DNA from: Defluviitaleaceae bacterium
Lineage (GTDB): Bacteria; Bacillota; Clostridia; Lachnospirales; WQUN01
Length of the DNA stretch: 58,713 bases
Reading direction: 5' to 3'
NCBI GenBank assembly: GCA_009780315.1
Contig: WRAH01000014.1
Location: 1 to 58,713 of the forward strand
Shown: piece by piece, positions 16,127 through 24,692 of the stretch
How the letters are laid out: each line of letters starts with the position of its first letter
Position numbering within the stretch: position 1 is the stretch's first letter
Translations under genes and position numbers: made by a program
The notes under the pieces: generated by a model
Told to the model about the DNA's origin: nothing
The model's database searches: none
Seen by the model: only the letters and a program-made list of their open reading frames with translations

Positions 16127-17653
16127 CTATTGCAATATTTTTGCCAAATCAGCTTCAGGGGTGGAAATTGGAGTAAGGTTAAATCTTTCTACCAGCAGGC
16201 TTAGTATACTTGGTGACATAAACCCAGGCAAACTTGGGCCAATATAAATATTTTTAATGCCCAGTGCAAGGAGTGTGAGCAAAATACAAACGGCTTTTTG
16301 CTCGTACCATGAAAGCACCAGTGTCAACGGCAGTTCGTTTACACTACAGTCAAAAGCTTCAGACAATGCCACTGCAACTTTTATTGCGCTGTATGCGTCA
16401 TTGCATTGCCCCATGTCCATAATGCGGGGCAACCCACCTATTTCGCCAAGGTCAAGGTCATTAAAACGATATTTCCCACAGGCTAGTGTGAGAATAATAG
16501 TATCTTTTGGGGTTTGCTTTACAAATTCTGTATAGTAGTTTCTGCCGGGTTTTGCCCCATCACAGCCGCCTACCAGAAAGAAATGCTTAATCGCACCAGA
16601 CTTTACAGCGTCAATGACTTTATCTGCCACAGAAAGCACTGTATTTTGCCCAAAGCCTGTTGTAAGGGTGTCTCCGCCATTGATACCTGTCCGCTTTTGC
16701 AATGTTTTGTATCCGCCAAGTTCTAATGCTTTGTTGATTATTGGGGTAAAATCTTTATCCTCACCAATGTGAACCACCTGGGGATAGGCGACAACAGAGG
16801 TGGTAAATACGCTATCTGCATAACTTGGCTTCACAGGCATAATGCAATTTGTTGTAAACAGCACCGGCGCAGGTATGTTTTCAAATTCTTTTTGCTGATT
16901 TTGCCATGCTGTACCAAAATTGCCTTTCAAATGTGGATATTTTTTTAACTTTGGATAACCATGGGCTGGCAGCATTTCACTGTGGGTGTAGATATTGATT
17001 CCTTTGCCTTGGGTTTGCTGTAAAAGCAATTCTAAGTCATGCAAGTCATGTCCTGATATGACTATAAATGGGCCCGCTTCAATATTACAGGTTACTTTTG
17101 TAGGGGTAGGATTTCCGTATTTTTCTGTGTTGGCTTTGTCTAAAATCTCCATGCATTTTAAATTGACCGTGCCAAGCTCCATAACAAGGGATAACAACTC
17201 ATCCGTAGACTTGTCTTGACCAATGGCAACTAGCCCCTTGCAAAAAAATTGGTTTACGGTTTCGTCCATTTCACCAAGTATATATCCATGATGGGCATAT
17301 GCCGCCATACCCCGCAATCCAAATAATAAAGTGGATTTTAATGAGCGGATATCTTCATTATCATCCCAAAGTTTTGCCATGTCATAGGACTTGCCTCCTT
17401 TTGCTTTAATATCATCCGTCAATTGTTGTATCACTTGGTCATTGAAATTTACATTTGTGACTGTGGTAAATAATCCATCAATAATGATTTTGTATATGTT
17501 CTCATCATGTTCTGCCATGTTGGCTAAACCAATCAGTTCGCCTGTTAGCTTATCTTGCAAGTTGGATGTATCCACTTTTTTACCGCATACGCCTCCTACG
17601 GTACAACCTGTACCTTTGGCAGTTTGTTCACATTGGAAACAAAACATTGACAT
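16127..17653 (-). CDS. hcp: Hybrid cluster protein (hydroxylamine/NO reductase type)
   Basis: About 508 residues. The N-terminus MSMFCFQCEQTAKGTGC with a following GGVCGK gives the four-cysteine motif (C-x2-C, then C and C) of the N-terminal iron-sulfur cluster of anaerobe-type Hcp. Downstream cysteines and His of the hybrid cluster are visible in TTNCIMP, LACGKYRFN and MGQCNDAYSA. Hcp reduces nitric oxide or hydroxylamine under nitrosative stress in the cytoplasm. The start is ATG 17653 with AAAGGAG upstream; the open frame to 17737 has no site. The gene is divergent from a Crp/Fnr-type regulator, a common arrangement for HcpR. Confidence 0.93.
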   Translation of the reverse strand: MSMFCFQCEQTAKGTGCTVGGVCGKKVDTSNLQDKLTGELIGLANMAEHDENIYKIIIDGLFTTVTNVNFNDQVIQQLTDDIKAKGGKSYDMAKLWDDNEDIRSLKSTLLFGLRGMAAYAHHGYILGEMDETVNQFFCKGLVAIGQDKSTDELLSLVMELGTVNLKCMEILDKANTEKYGNPTPTKVTCNIEAGPFIVISGHDLHDLELLLQQTQGKGINIYTHSEMLPAHGYPKLKKYPHLKGNFGTAWQNQQKEFENIPAPVLFTTNCIMPVKPSYADSVFTTSVVAYPQVVHIGEDKDFTPIINKALELGGYKTLQKRTGINGGDTLTTGFGQNTVLSVADKVIDAVKSGAIKHFFLVGGCDGAKPGRNYYTEFVKQTPKDTIILTLACGKYRFNDLDLGEIGGLPRIMDMGQCNDAYSAIKVAVALSEAFDCSVNELPLTLVLSWYEQKAVCILLTLLALGIKNIYIGPSLPGFMSPSILSLLVERFNLTPISTPEADLAKILQ

Positions 17654-17722
17654 TAAAACCGCTCCTTTAGTGTTGTATTGGGTTATTGACAAGAGTATAT
17701 TAGACTTGCCATAATATTTCTG

Positions 17723-17737
17723 TTGTAAATACGACAA
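17723..17737. promoter_or_regulatory. Crp/Fnr-type operator between hcp and its regulator
   Basis: TTGTAAATACGACAA is a TTGT-N7-ACAA dyad of the type bound by Crp/Fnr proteins. It lies in the divergent intergenic region, 15 nt before the regulator start codon, and could control both hcp and the regulator. Confidence 0.5.
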
Positions 17738-17751
17738 AAGGAGATTTTTTT

Positions 17752-18420
17752 ATGAGAAAAATTCATACAAGAGAAATTTTTAACATAGCCAAAGACAACC
17801 CTTTATTTTATGATATTATTTTTATTGACTTTGATGAGGTGCTTCATTGCTTATCTTGTAGAGTGATTGGTCACAAAAAGGATGATATTATTTTGCTGGC
17901 GGGTGACACCATAAACTATGTAGGTTTGATTTTATCTGGCGGAGTAAAAATTTTAAGAGAAGATATCAACGGAAATGCAACTATTGTAACACGGCTTGGC
18001 GTTTCAGAAATTTTTGGAGAAGTTTTTTCCTGTGCAGAAGTGACACATAGCCCAGTCACCGTAAGGGCAGATGAAAACACTGAAATCCTTTGCATTGATT
18101 ACAATAAAATCATTACATCCTGTGCCAAAGCCTGTAGGTTTCATACACAGCTTATAAAAAACATGCTAAAACTCCTTGCCGAAAAAAACTTAATGCTTTA
18201 CCGAAAAAATGAAATCTTGTCCAAGCGCACCATTCGAGAAAAATTACTCTGCTTCCTTAACCAACAAAGAGGTACATCAAAAAAATTTACCATACCCTTT
18301 AATCGCGGAGAAATGGCTGATTATCTTTGCATTCACCGCAGTGCAATGTACTTAGAACTGTGTAAGATGAGAACCGAAGGGTTAATCGAATTTAAAAAGA
18401 ATACTTTTGAAATTTTATAA
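17752..18420 (+). CDS. Crp/Fnr-family regulator, probable HcpR
   Basis: A 222-residue protein. The cyclic-nucleotide-binding fold covers about residues 25-140 (DDIILLAGDTINYVGLILSGGVKI, GEIFGE-like VSEIFGEVF). A C-terminal winged helix spans about 165-220 (TIREKLLCFLNQQ, FNRGEMADYLCIHRSAMYLEL). It has cysteines at CLSC, SCAE and SCAKAC but no clear N-terminal FNR cluster. Divergent pairing with hcp suggests it senses nitrosative or redox stress and activates hcp, as HcpR does in clostridia. AAAGGAG precedes the ATG at 8-10 nt. Confidence 0.85.
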   Translation: MRKIHTREIFNIAKDNPLFYDIIFIDFDEVLHCLSCRVIGHKKDDIILLAGDTINYVGLILSGGVKILREDINGNATIVTRLGVSEIFGEVFSCAEVTHSPVTVRADENTEILCIDYNKIITSCAKACRFHTQLIKNMLKLLAEKNLMLYRKNEILSKRTIREKLLCFLNQQRGTSKKFTIPFNRGEMADYLCIHRSAMYLELCKMRTEGLIEFKKNTFEIL

Positions 18421-18422
18421 CA

Positions 18423-18467
18423 AAAACACCTGTACACGGGTTGATTTCGATAGTGTACAGGTGTTTT
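18423..18467. terminator. Long-stem terminator, copy 1 of a repeated hairpin
   Basis: AAAACACCTGTACAC and GTGTACAGGTGTTTT form a 15-bp stem. A near-identical hairpin stands at 23354-23400, so the two flank the signalling cluster. Confidence 0.85.
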
Positions 18468-18495
18468 GTTTATTGCCTGGGTTTTGTAACGGCAA

Positions 18496-19017
18496 TTATT
18501 CAGTATGGTCTTTTAAGGCTTTTAATGCCGCCACTTCTTTTAGTAAAAAGTCTACGTCCTTGCGCAATGCGTCCATTTCCTTTTGCAAAACACTGTGCTG
18601 GGATGGATTGGCTTGAACTGCGTCATCACTTGGGTTTAAAACAGTATCATTTTTGCTCTTAATTTTTTCAACAGCCTGCTTCACTCTTTCTGGGTTAGGC
18701 GGCTTTAAGATATAATCCTTCGCGCCATTATTGATACACTCTGTTACATTTTCCATTTCGCTTGAAGAAGTACACATGATTATCTTTACGTCAGGGTCAA
18801 GGGCTATCAATTCTTTTACCACATCAATCCCGCTTACCTCGGGCATAAGAATATCACACAATACAATTTCTGGTTTTTCCTGCTTGTATTTTGCTATGGC
18901 TTCTTTTCCCCCCGAAGCTTCTAAAATACTGCCTTTATCATAACCACAAGTTTTCACTAATATGTCCTTTATAACAATGCGCATATAAGCGACATCATCT
19001 ACAATCAAAACCGCCAT
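18496..19017 (-). CDS. CheY-like response regulator with coiled-coil tail
   Basis: A 173-residue protein. Residues 1-120 are a receiver: VLIVDDVAYMR (acidic pocket), VLCDILMPEVSG (phosphoacceptor Asp), IMCTSSSEMENV (Thr/Ser switch region) and YILKPPNPERV (conserved Lys). After a polar linker the last 45 residues form a coiled coil (QKEMDALRKDVDFLLKEVAAL). There is no DNA-binding domain, so it may act by protein contact or dimerisation. GGAGG is 7 nt before the ATG. It is divergent from the HD-GYP gene. Confidence 0.88.
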   Translation of the reverse strand: MAVLIVDDVAYMRIVIKDILVKTCGYDKGSILEASGGKEAIAKYKQEKPEIVLCDILMPEVSGIDVVKELIALDPDVKIIMCTSSSEMENVTECINNGAKDYILKPPNPERVKQAVEKIKSKNDTVLNPSDDAVQANPSQHSVLQKEMDALRKDVDFLLKEVAALKALKDHTE

Positions 19018-19137
19018 ATGTCAACCTCCATTCCTAGTAATACATTTAATATAATATATTTACTTTGTACTTGCAATAAAGTTCCCAAACATGGCATAAT
19101 TATTTTAATTTATCACAGCTTTTAAGGAGGCGTAATC

Positions 19138-20175
19138 ATGTCTAAGATAATTTTTGTAGTTGATGACAATGATATCAACTTGTCTATGGCAAAAGAAGCT
19201 TTAAAAGAACAGTATAGGGTCATGACCTTACCTTCGGCGGCAAAAATGTTTACACTACTAGAAAAAATAACGCCCGATTTGATTTTGCTGGACATTGAAA
19301 TGCCCGAAATGGACGGATTTGAAGCCCTTAACCTTTTAAAAACCAGCAATACTTATGCAGATATTCCTGTTATTTTTCTCACAAGCATGACAGATGCTGA
19401 AGTAGAGGTGCGAGGGTTTCAATTGGGTGTTATAGATTTTATTTCTAAACCCTTTTCAGCCCCTGTGCTGATAAATAGAATTAAATCCCACTTAAATATC
19501 GATGAGTTAATTCGAGAGCGGACACAACAGCTTCAGCGAAAGACCGAAGAACTGCAACAACTTCAAAGCGGTATCGTATACGTTTTGGCAGACATGGTAG
19601 AAAACCGCGACAAAACTACAGGCGGTCATATCGAGCGCACAGCTACATACCTTAGCTTAATGCTTAATGAAATGATGGCTCGTGGACTATATGACAGTAA
19701 TATTGACCCATCTTCTTTAGATATGTTGATTTCATCTGCAAGACTGCATGATGTTGGAAAAATTACTATTTCTGACGTGGTTTTAAACAAACCCGGTAAG
19801 CTTACAGACGAAGAGTTTGCCATCATGAAGAGCCACAGTGCCCAAGGCGCGCTCATTATTGACCAAATGATAGAGCGGACAGGCAATGTTGAGTTTTTGC
19901 ACAATGCAAGACAGTTTGCAGGAACACATCATGAAAGATGGGATGGCAAAGGTTATCCAAACGGTCTTGCTGGAGAAGACATCCCCATTTTAGGGCGTAT
20001 TATGGCAGTTGTTGACGTTTATGATGCTTTAGTTTCAGTGCGTCCTTATAAAAAAGGCTTTAGCCACGAAGAAGCGGTTAACATCATCATAGAAGGCGCA
20101 GGGACACAGTTTGACCCAAGCATGACGAAACTATTTTTTGAATTACAAGATAAATTTAAAGCAGTTGAAAGATAA
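19138..20175 (+). CDS. Response regulator with HD-GYP phosphodiesterase domain
   Basis: A 345-residue protein. The receiver covers residues 1-120 (FVVDDNDINLSMA, LILLDIEMPEMDG, ISKPFSAP). A short coiled coil QRKTEELQQLQSG leads to the HD-GYP domain (about 150-340). The catalytic signatures SARLHDVGKI and HHERWDGKGYPNGLAG are complete, followed by VDVYDALVS. Such proteins hydrolyse cyclic di-GMP on receiver phosphorylation. AAGGAGG is 7 nt before the ATG. It is followed after 26 nt by the hybrid kinase, its likely partner. Confidence 0.92.
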   Translation: MSKIIFVVDDNDINLSMAKEALKEQYRVMTLPSAAKMFTLLEKITPDLILLDIEMPEMDGFEALNLLKTSNTYADIPVIFLTSMTDAEVEVRGFQLGVIDFISKPFSAPVLINRIKSHLNIDELIRERTQQLQRKTEELQQLQSGIVYVLADMVENRDKTTGGHIERTATYLSLMLNEMMARGLYDSNIDPSSLDMLISSARLHDVGKITISDVVLNKPGKLTDEEFAIMKSHSAQGALIIDQMIERTGNVEFLHNARQFAGTHHERWDGKGYPNGLAGEDIPILGRIMAVVDVYDALVSVRPYKKGFSHEEAVNIIIEGAGTQFDPSMTKLFFELQDKFKAVER

Positions 20176-20201
20176 ACGAATTTTAATATAGGGGCGAAAA
20201 T

Positions 20202-23200
20202 ATGGTTGAAATTATAATCAAAGTCGGCGATGACGGCAAAACTGTAGTTGTAGAGGGAACACCCCAAAGCGGATTATCCGCTGATAGGCAAAGGGAAGGA
20301 AAGCGAAGCATTCAGGTTGACGAACGGATACGAACAACACTGTTTGAGTCTAATATCAACCCCAGTCTCCTTTTTGACAGTGCGTTTAACGTGGCAGACT
20401 GTAACCCTGCGGCACAAGCCTTCTTTAAGTTTAGAACCAGAGAGGCTTTGCTCAACGGACTAAATGCTCGATTCAAAGAGTGGACACCTAAATATCAATC
20501 TAATGGTCAACGCACCACACCTATAAAAGAGCGGTTTTTAGAAACAGTGGAGAAAAGCCATGTGGTATTTGAACTAGAGATTATCATGGATAATCATAGA
20601 AAAACCATTGCGGTAGATTTGGAGAAGATACCCTTTGATGATGATTATATTATCGTCATGGATATTATGGATTTATCAAACCTTCAAGCCATTGAAAAAG
20701 AGTATAAGTCCACCCGCGAGCAAAACGAAATGCAAATGGCGAAAATGAACCTTGCCATTCAATCTGCAAAGATTGGGCTGTGGGAAGCTGATTTTGTAAA
20801 CAGCGGTGATAATGTCTACAAAGGCGGCTATATATGGTCTGAAGAATTTAGACACATACTTGGTTATGAGGATGAAAATGACTTCCCTAACCTTTTTGAA
20901 AGCTGGGAAAATGCATTACATTCCGAAGACAGAGAAACAGCAATCCATGCCTTTACTGCTCATCTTACCGACATAACAGACAGCACGCCTTATGACATAG
21001 AATACCGTGCAATCAAAAAAAACGGTGATTGTATATATGTTCACGATACTGGAAAAGCCTTTCGGAAAGCCGATGGCACTGTACTGCGGGCAGTTGGCGC
21101 AATACAGGATATTACAGCATCTAAAATAGCATTGCTGGAAAGGGAAGTTCAATTAACTAAATTTAATCTTGCGGTAAAAACCTCTATGATTGGCTTGTGG
21201 GATAGGGATATTGCCATCGAAGGTGATTCACACGACCCTAACAGCGTACTCATATATTCCGACGAAATCAGACAAATCCTTGGATATGAAGATGAACATG
21301 ATTTCCCCAACCTCAATAGAAGTATCATGGATGCGATACACCCCGAAGACAAGGATTGGGTGACTACAGCTTTAGCAAATCATATCGCAGACACCACCGA
21401 CAATACCCCTTTTGATATAGAACACAGAATGGTTAAAAAAAGCGGGGAAATTGTATATGTTCATGCCACGGGCAAAGCCATGCGGGATAAGCATGGAAAA
21501 GCTACCCGCCTTGCAGGCACACTAATGGATGTAACGAAAGTCAAAAAACTTATACTGGAAGCCGAAAGCCAAAAAGAAGAAGCCGAAGCCGCCAACAAAG
21601 CCAAAAGCTCCTTCCTTAGTACAATGAGCCATGAAATTCGCACACCAATGAACGCCATTTTGGGTATTACGGAAATTCAATTACAAAACGACGACCTTGA
21701 CCCTGAACTAAAGGAAGCTTTAAGAAAAATTTATACCTCTGGGGATATGTTACTTGGCATTATTAACGATATCTTAGACCTTTCTAAAATTGAAGCGGGC
21801 AAGCTGGAATTATCTATAGACAAATACGAAATTGCAAGCCTTGTAAGCGATACTGCACAGCTTAATATGATGAGGATAGGCAGTAAGCCTATAGAATTTG
21901 ATTTGCATATAGACGAAAATGTGCCTGCCCACGTATCCGGTGACGAACTTCGTGTTAAGCAGATTCTAAATAATTTGCTTTCCAATGCCTTTAAATATAC
22001 TAAGTCTGGCACTGTTACATTGTCCGTGACTTCAAAGCCACGAGATAATCATGAGGACGATGTGATTTTAATTGTAGAGGTAAAAGATACTGGGCTTGGT
22101 ATGTCAAAAGAACAAGTGACAAGGCTCTTTGACGAATATTCTCGTTTTAACATGGCGGCAAACCGTACCACCGAAGGGACGGGGCTTGGCATGAGTATTA
22201 CACGCAATCTCATTGATTTAATGGACGGCGAAATCTTTATTGACAGTGAGGAAGGCAAAGGCTCTACCTTTACCATACATCTACCCCAAGGGTCTACTGA
22301 TTCTGCACCCCTTGGCAAGGAAATGGCTGAAAATTTACACAACTTCCGCACAAGCAGCCGGGCACAAATGAGACGTGTTCAAGTTTCACGTGAGCCTATG
22401 CCTTACGGCAAAGTTTTGATTACTGATGATGTAGAAACCAATATATATGTAGCCAAGGGGCTTATGCTGCCTTATAAACTGAATATAGATACAGCCTCAA
22501 GCGGCTTTGACGCTATTAAAAAAGTAGAGGATGGCAGTATTTACGACATTATATTTATGGACCATATGATGCCCGAAATGGACGGCATTGAAACAACGAA
22601 ACGGCTTAGAGCAATGGGATACCATAATCCCATTGTAGCGTTGACTGCCAATGCAGTTGCAGGACAAGCAGATGTCTTCATGTCAAATGGGTTTGACGGC
22701 TTTATTTCTAAACCAATTGATATACGCCAGTTAAATAATGTGCTGAATAAATTTGTGCGGGATAAAAATAAGCAACCCCAAGGGGTTGAGATAATCAAAG
22801 ATGAAGCCCAACAGCCAGAGGTTGACCCAGAGTTTGCAGCAATATTTGTGCGAGATGCAGAAAAATCCCTTGCTGTACTCAGTGGAATAATGGATAAAGG
22901 TCTTCCATTTACTGCCGAGGATTTGCGTAGCTATATCATCCATGTACACGGCATGAAGTCTGCCCTTGAATGCATAGGCATGATAGAGCTGTCCGCGATT
23001 GCGCGCAAATTAGAACAGTGCGGGCGGGACGAGCATATGGATGTTATTACATCACAAACACCCCAGTTTCTTATCAAGCTCCGTACTTTTGCCGAATCTT
23101 TAAAGCCGAAAGATATGGATGGTGACAATATCAGCGAAACAGCTGAAGATATGGAATTTTTACGGAGAACACTGCTTGAAATCAAAATAGCTTGCGAGGC

Positions 23201-23351
23201 GTATGATGAAATAACTGTTGAAAAAGCGGTAAACCATCTTAAAGACAAACCGTGGTCATCTGCAAGTAAAAAAGTGATTGATGACATTGAAAGACATCTA
23301 CTGCATAGCGATTTTGATGAAGTGATAAAAGATATAGAGGCATTTCTTTAG
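20202..23351 (+). CDS. Hybrid sensor histidine kinase (PAS-PAS-PAS-HisKA-HATPase-REC-Hpt)
   Basis: A 1049-residue soluble protein without transmembrane segments. An N-terminal PAS-like region (about 45-170) is followed by two very similar PAS/PAC modules (about 185-310 and 310-445), both with ILGYEDE-HDFPNL and YVH-TGKA. HisKA has SHEIRTPMN with His near 477. HATPase shows NNLLSNAFKYTKSG and GTGLGMSITRNL. A receiver (ITDDVETNIY) carries the Asp in FMDHMMPEMDG near 787, and the C-terminal Hpt domain has HVHGMKSALE with His near 915. All phosphotransfer steps are present, so it could feed the HD-GYP regulator or the CheY-like protein nearby. The signal is cytoplasmic and unknown. Confidence 0.92.
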   Translation: MVEIIIKVGDDGKTVVVEGTPQSGLSADRQREGKRSIQVDERIRTTLFESNINPSLLFDSAFNVADCNPAAQAFFKFRTREALLNGLNARFKEWTPKYQSNGQRTTPIKERFLETVEKSHVVFELEIIMDNHRKTIAVDLEKIPFDDDYIIVMDIMDLSNLQAIEKEYKSTREQNEMQMAKMNLAIQSAKIGLWEADFVNSGDNVYKGGYIWSEEFRHILGYEDENDFPNLFESWENALHSEDRETAIHAFTAHLTDITDSTPYDIEYRAIKKNGDCIYVHDTGKAFRKADGTVLRAVGAIQDITASKIALLEREVQLTKFNLAVKTSMIGLWDRDIAIEGDSHDPNSVLIYSDEIRQILGYEDEHDFPNLNRSIMDAIHPEDKDWVTTALANHIADTTDNTPFDIEHRMVKKSGEIVYVHATGKAMRDKHGKATRLAGTLMDVTKVKKLILEAESQKEEAEAANKAKSSFLSTMSHEIRTPMNAILGITEIQLQNDDLDPELKEALRKIYTSGDMLLGIINDILDLSKIEAGKLELSIDKYEIASLVSDTAQLNMMRIGSKPIEFDLHIDENVPAHVSGDELRVKQILNNLLSNAFKYTKSGTVTLSVTSKPRDNHEDDVILIVEVKDTGLGMSKEQVTRLFDEYSRFNMAANRTTEGTGLGMSITRNLIDLMDGEIFIDSEEGKGSTFTIHLPQGSTDSAPLGKEMAENLHNFRTSSRAQMRRVQVSREPMPYGKVLITDDVETNIYVAKGLMLPYKLNIDTASSGFDAIKKVEDGSIYDIIFMDHMMPEMDGIETTKRLRAMGYHNPIVALTANAVAGQADVFMSNGFDGFISKPIDIRQLNNVLNKFVRDKNKQPQGVEIIKDEAQQPEVDPEFAAIFVRDAEKSLAVLSGIMDKGLPFTAEDLRSYIIHVHGMKSALECIGMIELSAIARKLEQCGRDEHMDVITSQTPQFLIKLRTFAESLKPKDMDGDNISETAEDMEFLRRTLLEIKIACEAYDEITVEKAVNHLKDKPWSSASKKVIDDIERHLLHSDFDEVIKDIEAFL

Positions 23352-23353
23352 AA

Positions 23354-23400
23354 AAAAGCACCTGTACACGGGTTCATCCCAATTGTGTACAGGTGCTTTT
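23354..23400. terminator. Long-stem terminator, copy 2 of a repeated hairpin
   Basis: AAAAGCACCTGTACAC and GTGTACAGGTGCTTTT, a 16-bp stem, shares CACCTGTACACGGGTT with 18423-18467. Confidence 0.88.
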
Positions 23401-23483
23401 TATTTAAGATATATACTATCTTTGTGTTACATAAGCATACGGTCATTGATAATCACAGGGGCGCAAAACAGCCATACATCAGT

Positions 23484-24107
23484 TTACCAAATATCTATGT
23501 GTATCTTCTCTTTCAAAGAGACTTCCTTCTGTTTTGGAATAAAAGCATTTTTTGAGGGATACCCTAGCGCAATATAGCAGGGCATAATATACCCAGATGG
23601 GTGATTCACTACATTTTTGATATGTTGTGATTCGTTTTCCATGGGTATCCTTGTCACGCCTAATATACCTTCAGCAGCGGCGGCAAGAAGCATGTTTTCT
23701 ATACAGCACCATATGGAAGCAAAACCATTTAATGAACTTAACGACGTTGGCTGTAATAATGGGTCTTCCTCGTGAAAGAAAGGTAGTATCAAGCAGCCTG
23801 CATTGTATAGCATTGCATATTGCTTCGGCACACCGTCTAAATACATTTCCCTTTGAATATTATCCTCGCTACCCCATGAATCTAGCCATTCGCCTACCTC
23901 GGACTTTGAAAAAGTTTTAGGAATAAGATTTAAAATTTCTGCCCGCTTATTTTTATTGACAACAACAAACTCCCAGCTTCTCATGTGGTCGTTTGTTGGT
24001 GCTTTTAACCCTGCACCAATAATTTTTTCAACGATAGCCATGTCTATTTGCCTATCTTCAAAATCCCGTACTGTCCTGCGGGTATTGATTGCTTCATAAA
24101 TATTCAT
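23484..24107 (-). CDS. Nitroreductase family protein
   Basis: About 207 residues with the family start MNIYEAINTRRTVRDFEDR, the LKAPTNDHMRSWEFVVV strand for FMN binding, and the C-terminal VTRIP, IALGYPSK and KKE-like regions. Nitroreductases are FMN flavoproteins that reduce nitroaromatics or quinones with NAD(P)H; the natural substrate is not evident. The ATG at 24107 lies 10 nt after GGAGG. It follows a MarR-type gene by 20 nt on the same strand, probably one operon under MarR control. Confidence 0.88.
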   Translation of the reverse strand: MNIYEAINTRRTVRDFEDRQIDMAIVEKIIGAGLKAPTNDHMRSWEFVVVNKNKRAEILNLIPKTFSKSEVGEWLDSWGSEDNIQREMYLDGVPKQYAMLYNAGCLILPFFHEEDPLLQPTSLSSLNGFASIWCCIENMLLAAAAEGILGVTRIPMENESQHIKNVVNHPSGYIMPCYIALGYPSKNAFIPKQKEVSLKEKIHIDIW

Positions 24108-24127
24108 ATTATTCAATCCTCCACATA

Positions 24128-24565
24128 TTATATAGATTCTGCTTGCGCTAGGTTTGCTAATATTCTGCGCAATTGGTTATCAAAATTTACAATCTCTGAT
24201 TCTGAAAAGCCCTGATAAAAGATAGCATTCATGCGATTAGATATTTCCTCGTATTTTTCCTGATACCCCTTTGCTTTTTGAGTAACCGATACAAATATCT
24301 GCCTGCGATTCACCTTATCATGGGTACGCGTTACTAATCCTTCTGCTTCCATACGGTCAAGCATACTGGTGAGGGTTGTATTTGCCATTGATGTCAGCCG
24401 TGCAATGTCTGTTATTGTTAATTTTTCATGTTCCCACAACACGTAAAGTATTCTGCCTTGCGCGCCATTAAAGGCATCAACACCGCATGTTTTCAGTAAA
24501 CGCTCCCAAACACGAGCGTTTACGCGCCCTATTTGCGACATAAGAAAGCCGCCGTATGTTTTCAA
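24128..24565 (-). CDS. MarR-family transcription regulator
   Basis: About 145 residues with a winged helix: VLWEHEKLTITDIARLTSM, TTLTSMLDRMEAEGLVTR and the wing NRRQIFVSVT. The best start is TTG at 24565, exactly 8 nt after GGAGG; a GTG at 24580 lies inside the upstream region. It precedes the nitroreductase gene and likely represses that operon in response to a phenolic or oxidative ligand. Confidence 0.88.
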   Translation of the reverse strand: MKTYGGFLMSQIGRVNARVWERLLKTCGVDAFNGAQGRILYVLWEHEKLTITDIARLTSMANTTLTSMLDRMEAEGLVTRTHDKVNRRQIFVSVTQKAKGYQEKYEEISNRMNAIFYQGFSESEIVNFDNQLRRILANLAQAESI

Positions 24566-24647
24566 GATTATCACCTCCACTTAGGATATTACTATATAGG
24601 AATATTCTAAGTCAATGTATATTTTATAATCGAGTTGCGACAAAAAT

Positions 24648-24674
24648 AAACCCGCTCCAAATTGAGGCGGGTTT
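24648..24674 (-). terminator. Terminator between the peptidoglycan-binding gene and marR
   Basis: AAACCCGC and GCGGGTTT stem; read on the minus strand it is followed by TTTATTTTTG. Confidence 0.85.
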
Positions 24675-24692
24675 ACACGGTTATAAAACTTG

